Shown one piece after another: positions 33,690 to 39,443 of a stretch of 53,677 nt of DNA. The notes below the pieces were generated by a model, which was given only the letters and a program-made list of their open reading frames with translations, was not told where the DNA came from and did no database searches. The stretch covers positions 1 to 53,677 of the forward strand of contig CANSTH010000004.1 of the NCBI GenBank assembly GCA_947649875.1, read 5' to 3'. A program made the position numbers and the translations under genes. Origin of the DNA: an uncultured Parvibacter sp. (lineage in GTDB: Bacteria; Actinomycetota; Coriobacteriia; Coriobacteriales; Eggerthellaceae). Position 1 is the first letter of the stretch, and every line of letters starts with the position of its first letter.

Positions 33690-35600
33690 ATGAGCAAAGG
33701 CACCAATGGCCTTCAGGGGTGGCTTGCCCCCCTGCGCGGCCAACTTACCCTGCGCGGCTGCATTATCGGCTTGGTGGGGTGCATCATCATCACCGCTTCG
33801 TCGGTGTACACGGCGCTCAAATTGGGCGCGCTTCCCTGGCCCATCATCTTTGCGGCCATCATTTCCCTGTTCTTCTTGCGGGCGCTGGGCAGCCGCTCGC
33901 TTAACGAGGCCAACGTCACTCACACCATCATGTCGGCGGGCGCCATGGTGGCGGGCGGTCTTGCCTTCACCATTCCCGGTGCGTGGATGCTGGGGCTGGC
34001 GGACGAGGTTTCCATTCCCGAGATATTCGTGGTAACGCTGGGCGGCGTGGCGCTGGGCCTGGTGTGCACCGGGCTTTTGCGCCGCTACTTCATCGAGGAG
34101 GCGCGGCTGGAGTTTCCCATGGGCGTGGCGGCGGCCGAGGCGCTAAAAGCGGGCAATGCCGGCGGCAAGGTGGGGAAGAAGCTGTTCGGCACCATGGGGC
34201 TGGCGGGGCTCTATACTGCGCTGAAGAACTTCGTGCCGGGCATCCCCGCCATTTTCTTCGGCAATGTGTCCATTCCCGGTGTGGCGTTCGGCATCTACAA
34301 CTCACCCATGATGCTGGCGGTAGGCTTTCTGGTGGGCACCGGTGCCGTGGTGGCGTGGTTCATCGGCGCCCTGTTCGCTAACTTCGGCATCGTGGTAGGG
34401 GGCACCGCGCTGGGGCTGTGGACCCAAGAGGCAGCCGGCGGCATCGTGTCTAGCCTTGGCATGGGGCTCATGATGGGCTGCGGCTTCACCGTTATCCTGA
34501 AGAACATCCTTCCCTCTGGCCTGCGAGCCCTGCGCAAGGCCGTGTGCAGGGACGCTGCAGCAAGCAACGGCACTGCGGCTGTGCAGGGTAGCGAAGGCGG
34601 TGCAGACGCGCACGCTGTCAGGCAGGGACTCACGAATGCTGCCGCCGATCCGTTTGCTTCCGGCACCGAGCCCCTTGTCGACCAGGGAATTGCTGGCGAA
34701 GGGCAGGCTGCCTGTTGCCAGGGGAAGCTGGTGGGCGGCGAGGGCGCTCATACTTCCGTTTCGTTTGACTCTGGAGATGCCGACCAATCTTCGCGGCGCC
34801 GCAGCATCGCCGGTTTGGCGGCGCTACTGGTGGCGGCCGCCGCGCTTGCGGTGTGTCTGGGGCTGGGGGTGTCGCCGCTGGTGAGCATCGTGGTGGTGGC
34901 CCTTACCTTCGTCACTACTGCCATGAGCGCCCAAAGCGTGGGCCAGACCGGCATCGACCCCATGGAGATTTTCGGTCTCATCGTGCTTCTGCTGGTGGCG
35001 GCGTTCTCGTCCACGGCGCAAGCGGCCCTGTTCCTCATTGCGGCGTTCGTGGCGGTGGCCTGCGGCCTGGCAGGAGATGTGATGAACGACTTCAAGGCGG
35101 GCCACGTGCTGGGCACTAGCCCCACGGCACAGATGGTGGGCCAGGCTATTGGCGCGGTGGTGGGCAGTTTCGTGGCAGTGGCAGTGGTGGTGTTGCTGCT
35201 GAACGCCTACGGCCCCGATGCCTTCGGTCCGGGCAAAGAGTTCGTGGCCGCGCAAGCCAGCGTAGTGGCCACCATGGTCACTGGCGTGCCCAGTGTTGCG
35301 GCATTCGCCATCGGCATAGTGGCGGGCATGGCGCTGCAGTGGGCGGGGCTGCCGGCCATGATGATCGGCCTGGGGGTGTACCTGCCCTTCTACATGTCCT
35401 TCAGCGGCTTTCTGGGGGCTATGGTGAAAGTGGCGGTGGACGCGGTGCAGAAGCGCCGCTTGGCGAACCTGACGCCCGAGCAGCGTGCCCAGCGCGAGGC
35501 CGATGCGCAGGAAACCGGCCTGGTAATAGCCTCCGGCGTCCTGGGCGGCGAGTCTATCGTAGGCGTGATCCTAGCCATGCTAGCCGTCTTCGCGGGGTAG
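33690..35600 (+). CDS. OPT-family oligopeptide/metal-chelate transporter
   Basis: A 636-residue polytopic membrane protein. The N-terminal block (LRGCIIGLVGCIIITASSVY, TALKLGALPWPIIFAAIISL, NEANVTHTIMSAGAMVAGG) matches the OPT family of proton-coupled oligopeptide or siderophore-like chelate transporters. About 14 hydrophobic segments are visible. A hydrophilic loop of roughly 85 residues (286-372) with several Cys, Asp and Gly interrupts the middle, as in many bacterial OPTs. The ATG at 33690 has ACAAGGAG 7 nt upstream and gives the family N-terminus. The frame is open another 510 nt upstream only because it crosses the 72-bp repeats. Confidence 0.9.
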   Translation: MSKGTNGLQGWLAPLRGQLTLRGCIIGLVGCIIITASSVYTALKLGALPWPIIFAAIISLFFLRALGSRSLNEANVTHTIMSAGAMVAGGLAFTIPGAWMLGLADEVSIPEIFVVTLGGVALGLVCTGLLRRYFIEEARLEFPMGVAAAEALKAGNAGGKVGKKLFGTMGLAGLYTALKNFVPGIPAIFFGNVSIPGVAFGIYNSPMMLAVGFLVGTGAVVAWFIGALFANFGIVVGGTALGLWTQEAAGGIVSSLGMGLMMGCGFTVILKNILPSGLRALRKAVCRDAAASNGTAAVQGSEGGADAHAVRQGLTNAAADPFASGTEPLVDQGIAGEGQAACCQGKLVGGEGAHTSVSFDSGDADQSSRRRSIAGLAALLVAAAALAVCLGLGVSPLVSIVVVALTFVTTAMSAQSVGQTGIDPMEIFGLIVLLLVAAFSSTAQAALFLIAAFVAVACGLAGDVMNDFKAGHVLGTSPTAQMVGQAIGAVVGSFVAVAVVVLLLNAYGPDAFGPGKEFVAAQASVVATMVTGVPSVAAFAIGIVAGMALQWAGLPAMMIGLGVYLPFYMSFSGFLGAMVKVAVDAVQKRRLANLTPEQRAQREADAQETGLVIASGVLGGESIVGVILAMLAVFAG

Positions 35601-35755
35601 GGGAAGCGAGGCAGCCCCATATCCTCATCGTACAACTTGGGACGGCCGGCGGTTATTCTTCCGCAGCCTTCCCAAGTTCCCTCCCCATACTCTTTGGCTA
35701 TAGCGTCTAGCATTTCATCGGTGAGAGCTGTTTCGTTTTCAGCTTTAAACCCCAT
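35390..35755 (-). pseudogene. Possible truncated RHH-type antitoxin remnant
   Basis: An ATG at 35755 with AAGAAGGGAA upstream starts a frame reading TDEMLDAIAKEYGEGTWEG, then GRITAGRPKLYDEDM. This resembles the N-terminal region of actinobacterial ribbon-helix-helix antitoxins (acidic helix, then GRPxLxDEEM). The expected RHH segment does not follow; the frame runs antisense into the 3' end of the OPT gene to 35390. The start is only 11 bp after the DUF4143 ATPase stop, on the same strand. It may be a decayed antitoxin or a small uncharacterised partner. Confidence 0.35.
35634..35678. repeat. Long inverted repeat after the OPT gene
   Basis: AACTTGGGA (35634-35642) and TCCCAAGTT (35670-35678) are perfect arms, with GCGG/CCGC inside. 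It could act as a bidirectional terminator-like hairpin for OPT, although no T run follows. Confidence 0.5.
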
Positions 35756-35766
35756 TTCCCTTCTTT

Positions 35767-36996
35767 CTACAAAAGTCCGGCGGGGATTATGAGGGTGTTC
35801 GCGTTCAAGGCGCCGAACATTTGCGCGGCGCACACTATGGCTCCGCGGCCAACAGGCATCGAGCCTTTATCCAGTGTTTTGAAACTCCTGATCATCCCCA
35901 GGTTCGGCGATGCGGTCTTCTTGATCTCGATGGGGTGCAACACGCCGTTCTCTTCGATTATCAGGTCTATTTCTTTCGCGTCGTGATCGCGGTAGTAGTA
36001 CAAGGGCGGCTCCACGCCAGTATTCAAGAAACTCTTGTACACTTCGGACACCACGAAGTTTTCCACAAATGCCCCCGCCATCGCACCTGCTCCTAGTGTT
36101 TCTGGGCTTGACCAGCGGGTGAGGTGGGCAACTAGGCCACAGTCGTGGAAGTACAGCTTTGGGGCGCGTACCGTGCGCTTGAGCTGGTTGTTCGAATAGG
36201 GGTGCAAGTAAAAGATGATGCCTGACTTCTCCAGCACTGCCAGCCATGCCTTCGCCTTTTCCTGCCGAATGCCAACGTCTTGGGCTATGGAGGCCACATT
36301 GAGCAGCTGCGAGCATCGGGCGGCGGTGGCCCTCATGAAATCGGCGTATTGCAGGGCATCCACCGAGCCCAACAGTCGCCGCACGTCCCGCTCGATGTAG
36401 GTTTGAATGTAGCTGGAGTAGAAGACAGGCAGGTTTGCCTGCTTTCCTGAGTCGATACTGGGCATAGAGCCCTTGAAGATGGTGTCGAACAACTGTGAGA
36501 TGGACAACGGCGAGGCGGTTTCTTGACGCTTCCGCCAGAAGTCGATGTCCAACGAAAATGCCCCTCCAGACAGCTGTCTCACCTCTTTTTGGGTGAGGGA
36601 TGATAGTGGGAGTATGGCAGCACGGCCCGCCAGCGATTCCCCTGCTAGCTCCATGAGCCTGAACTGCTGCGACCCTGTTAGCCAGAACGAGCCGGCGGGT
36701 GCCCCCTTATCCACCATCATCTTGATTTCGCTAAAAAGATTGGGGGCATATTGCACCTCGTCCACCAGGATGGGGGGGCGATGGATTTGGAAGAACATCG
36801 CCGGATCCTCGGTGGCAAGTTGGCGATTTGAGAGGTCGTCGAGCGTAACCTGCTCAACGGTCTCGTCGCGCTGCTGGAGAACATGCTGGAGCAGTGTCGA
36901 TTTTCCTACCTGGCGTGGGCCGGTAACCAAAATTGCGGAGTATTCGGCTGCAACGGAGCTGACCAGGGGCTCTATGGCACGATCGATATAGGACAT
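35767..36996 (-). CDS. AAA_14/DUF4143 ATPase (COG1373-like)
   Basis: A 409-residue P-loop ATPase. Walker A is GPRQVGKST (residues 26-34), Walker B is PPILVDEVQYAP, and a sensor-like LTGSQQFRLM follows. The C-terminal DUF4143 region ends with DAKEIDLIIEENGVLHPIEIKK, a PD-(D/E)xK-nuclease-like pattern (Asp, Glu, Glu-x-Lys). Members are widespread, often single genes of uncertain role, sometimes linked to mobile or toxin-like loci. An inverted pair ATCGGGTA/TACCCGAT lies just upstream and may be its operator. Confidence 0.85.
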   Translation of the reverse strand: MSYIDRAIEPLVSSVAAEYSAILVTGPRQVGKSTLLQHVLQQRDETVEQVTLDDLSNRQLATEDPAMFFQIHRPPILVDEVQYAPNLFSEIKMMVDKGAPAGSFWLTGSQQFRLMELAGESLAGRAAILPLSSLTQKEVRQLSGGAFSLDIDFWRKRQETASPLSISQLFDTIFKGSMPSIDSGKQANLPVFYSSYIQTYIERDVRRLLGSVDALQYADFMRATAARCSQLLNVASIAQDVGIRQEKAKAWLAVLEKSGIIFYLHPYSNNQLKRTVRAPKLYFHDCGLVAHLTRWSSPETLGAGAMAGAFVENFVVSEVYKSFLNTGVEPPLYYYRDHDAKEIDLIIEENGVLHPIEIKKTASPNLGMIRSFKTLDKGSMPVGRGAIVCAAQMFGALNANTLIIPAGLL

Positions 36997-37015
36997 AGTG
37001 TGTGCTCCTGACTAT

Positions 37016-37052
37016 ATCGGGTAAAATACAACTAACATGGATTATACCCGAT
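37016..37052. promoter_or_regulatory. Inverted pair upstream of the DUF4143 ATPase
   Basis: ATCGGGTA (37016-37023) and TACCCGAT (37045-37052) are perfect inverse octamers 29 bp apart, 20 bp upstream of the ATPase start. The layout matches one unit of the Fic upstream array, and both motifs contain GGGTA. Confidence 0.55.
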
Positions 37053-37437
37053 TTATGAGGGAATAGCTTGTGAGCGCGCCAGCCCAGTCGTGGGCGATGG
37101 TGCCATGCACCCAACTGCCGATCTTGACCATTACGGCAGGAGGCTTTCTTTCCCGCGAAGAATGTGCGAGCTCGAACGCTAGGCGGGTGCCATTTTGGTT
37201 CATGGCGTGACGGCCTGGATTTTCGGATTGCAAGTTTCCAAGGCGTTTTGGAACAGAGCGCTTTTGGTTCCATGGTTTGTCTCCTCGGCTCTGGTGCGCC
37301 CAGTTGCCTGCAGTTTCGCAGTTGATATCATGGCCACCGGCGAAAATGGCTCAGCGCTGGTGTGTTCCCCAACAAGGGACGCAAGTGGTGGTGCTTTTTT
37401 GCAGTCGATAGTTACGCTAATTGAAGGAGGTGAGAGG
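37053..37437. other. 385-bp spacer without recognisable gene
   Basis: No supported gene is seen. A short minus-strand frame here lacks a ribosome binding site. Upstream of the small gene there is a strong Shine-Dalgarno (GAAGGAGGTGAGAGG) but no clear promoter. Confidence 0.4.
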
Positions 37438-37716
37438 ATGTCGAAGAAGCCTAAGGCGAAAGTGCCGAAATCAGGTACGGTATGGCGCCAAACAGCCGAT
37501 GAAGCCACATTGGTCCAGAATCCGCGCTACAACGGTTTTGCTTGCGGCCATGGAGTCCATGGCGAAACGAAGTACAGCCGAGCGAAAGCCAAACGCGCTT
37601 GGCAAAAGCAACTGCGACAAGAAGGAGCCTCTCGGGCCCCCTTCCCTTTTCATGGGCTTGTATCCTCCTTTTGTGACCAGAATTGCGCGTTTTCGAGTTT
37701 CGGTTCCAAGCTCTAG
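37438..37716 (+). CDS. Small basic protein, copy 1; candidate self-limiting ribosome-rescue factor
   Basis: A frame of up to 92 residues starts at an ATG with GAAGGAGGTGAGAGG directly upstream. Residues 1-67 parallel copy 2 (44865): MSKKxKxKVPKxGxVWRQTA, DEATLxQNPRYNGFACGHG, then basic KYxRxKxxRAWQKQLRQEG. A hairpin with a T run falls inside the frame 183 nt from the start, exactly as in copy 2, so transcripts may end near codon 71 without a stop. In 21 compared codons 14 differ, 12 of them synonymously, so the protein is under selection. Small size, basic charge and in-frame terminator recall ArfA/BrfA. The rescue function is inference; the family is otherwise unrecognised. Confidence 0.7.
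   Translation: MSKKPKAKVPKSGTVWRQTADEATLVQNPRYNGFACGHGVHGETKYSRAKAKRAWQKQLRQEGASRAPFPFHGLVSSFCDQNCAFSSFGSKL
37621..37650 (+). terminator. Terminator-like hairpin inside small gene copy 1
   Basis: GAAGG pairs with CCTTC and, after a small internal loop, GCC with GGC around TCTCG, followed by CCCTTTT. It is weaker than in copy 2 but at the identical offset. It lies in the coding frame ahead of the stop at 37714. Confidence 0.55.
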
Positions 37717-37871
37717 GCTTCAAGCTCTAAATTCCAGGCTCCAGATTCTGGTGGCATCTGATCGGGCTAGGGTGGCCGTGCGTGGATTATCGTGAAGGCG
37801 GGGTAGGGCGGCCAAAGACTCAGCCTGCGGCCGAAACTATCCTTCGAAGAACTCCTCGCGGGCATGGGCCA

Positions 37872-38063
37872 ATTCTTGGAAGGTTGGCAAGTGCCGATGA
37901 GCTGGACGGCGCCTGCGACTATGCAGGCATCGTGGCGAAGCGCCTTTCTTTCGGCGATCACGCGCATCCCTATACCGATGCCGATATCCACCATGTGGTG
38001 AACGTGGGAAACAATCCCTCCTACGTGTATGTACTGCGAAACCACGAATGGAAGGTGGGCTAG
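37872..38063 (+). pseudogene. C-terminal remnant of a DmsB-type ferredoxin subunit
   Basis: The frame ends HPYTDADIHHVVNVGNNPSY, VYVLRNHEWKVG. This matches the C-terminus of the intact ferredoxin at 42401-43009 (VHTLTDVGNHPSFLYILRDH, TWRG). All four Cys clusters and a proper start are missing, so this is a decayed fragment. It indicates that a further molybdoenzyme operon once stood on the far side of the LysR gene. Confidence 0.7.
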
Positions 38064-38097
38064 CGCTTGCGCGTATCGGCGCGTAGGCGTATATCGT

Positions 38098-38136
38098 GGA
38101 ACAGGGATCGGGGGCAGTATTCAGCCCCCGGTTTCC
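38098..38136. terminator. Hairpin between ferredoxin remnant and lysR
   Basis: CGGGGGC (38109-38115) pairs with GCCCCCG (38124-38130) around AGTATTCA, with weak outer pairing and a T-rich plus-strand flank. It lies at the convergent end of lysR. Confidence 0.6.
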
Positions 38137-38140
38137 GTCT

Positions 38141-39094
38141 TTAGGGTTTGGCGATATTCAGGGTTTCCAGGAATGATTGGAACGCCTCGGTAAAACAATG
38201 GCCTGCTAGGTCTATGAGTGGCGCCTTGTGTCCCTTCAGCGAGAGCAGCTCCAAGTTCAGCGTAAACACATCGGTGCTGATGGGGATGATGACGATATCT
38301 GGATTTGCCGCAACCGCCGGAAGCACCAAAGGCCCTGGTACAAGATATAGGTTCAGGCCCATGTTATCCACGTAGCGAACCGCATCGTATTCGCTATCTG
38401 CCGGCACGGGGGCCACGGTGAAGGTTATGTCGGCCTTTTCAAGTAGCTTCCGATAGGCGTGGAAGTGCGGCGAGAAGTCGGGGCCCACGAACTGCACGAA
38501 GCAGCCGCCATTCAGCATGTCCCTGTTTATAAGGCGCTCTTTGGCCAAAGGGTGCTCGCGGCGGACAGCCAAGGCCATCGGAAGCTTGCCCACAAGCATG
38601 TGATCAATATCGCTATAGGCCGCTTCGTCAAAGCACGAACAGTAGATCAAGGCGCCATCGGCGTTGTCGGCGCGCAGCTCTTCCACCTGGCCGGCGATAA
38701 GCGGGCTCGTATTGCGCTCGATATGCAGGGTGGCTGAGGGATCGGCCTCATGAAAAAGCTGCTCAGCCTGGCGAACAAATCCGTACAGGGAAGGATTGCC
38801 TATTACGCCGCTGAGTCGCAGGTGGTGTTCTCCTGCGAAAAGACGTTCCATGTGCTCTTGGGATTGCTGGAAGTGCCCCCAGATGGATTCAGCGTAATCT
38901 AGCAGGAAAGCGCCCGCATCAGTCAGACGAACAGAATGCTTATCGCGTGTGAAAAGCGCCACATTGTAGTGTGATTCCAAAGCAGCGATATGACGACTCA
39001 GAGCCGATTGGGATACGTGCAGCTTCTGGCCAGCCTCCCGGAAATTCAACTCCCGAGCAAGTGTGCAGAACTCGTTGAAGACATTGATGTCCAT
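38141..39094 (-). CDS. LysR-type transcriptional regulator
   Basis: A 317-residue LTTR. The N-terminal helix-turn-helix spans about residues 1-60 (EFCTLARELNFREAGQKLHV, SQSALSRHIAALE), and the C-terminal two-lobed effector domain covers the rest (DGALIYCSCFDE, MALAVRREHPLAKE). It is divergent from the molybdoenzyme/ferredoxin pair at 39444, the usual arrangement for direct control by a substrate-sensing LTTR. A perfect T-N11-A dyad (39201-39223) lies between them. The inducer is unknown; an aromatic or other reductase substrate is the natural guess. Confidence 0.92.
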   Translation of the reverse strand: MDINVFNEFCTLARELNFREAGQKLHVSQSALSRHIAALESHYNVALFTRDKHSVRLTDAGAFLLDYAESIWGHFQQSQEHMERLFAGEHHLRLSGVIGNPSLYGFVRQAEQLFHEADPSATLHIERNTSPLIAGQVEELRADNADGALIYCSCFDEAAYSDIDHMLVGKLPMALAVRREHPLAKERLINRDMLNGGCFVQFVGPDFSPHFHAYRKLLEKADITFTVAPVPADSEYDAVRYVDNMGLNLYLVPGPLVLPAVAANPDIVIIPISTDVFTLNLELLSLKGHKAPLIDLAGHCFTEAFQSFLETLNIAKP

Positions 39095-39200
39095 ATTGAA
39101 TTATCCCCCCTTTGTTCGTGGGAAAAGTATGGCAGTAACGGGGTGGATGTTCAAGGCTGCTCTCCTTTCTCAGTTTCATCTGACATGTGATTATGGAGCC

Positions 39201-39223
39201 GGTGATGCGGAAAGTGCATCACC
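39201..39223. promoter_or_regulatory. LysR box candidate
   Basis: GGTGATGC and GCATCACC are perfect 8-bp arms separated by 7 nt, containing the classical T-N11-A (T39206, A39218). It lies 107 bp upstream of lysR and about 220 bp upstream of the molybdoenzyme start. The rest of 39095-39443 holds no gene; half-sites resembling TTGTCGCA occur near 39250 and 39313. Confidence 0.65.
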
Positions 39224-39443
39224 AAAGTCAAGAGTCACAAGATGAAAGGTCATCGTCGCAATAGCGGTTCGTTCTTATCAATAGGGCCTTACGCAATGCA
39301 GCACCCGCTTAATCGTTGTCGCATTACTTTGGGAACGGGCCTTGGCGAAGGGGGCTGGTCGAAACTCGAACAGCATAAAGTCTGCTCAGAAGCCCTGCAA
39401 CCCAAGTGCCTTGTGCAGAAACCTTGGAGACGAAGGAGGAGGT

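Noticed and set aside
37042-37233. Minus-strand 63-codon frame upstream of the DUF4143 gene
   Set aside because: It has no ribosome binding site, no recognisable motif, and crosses the inverted pair.
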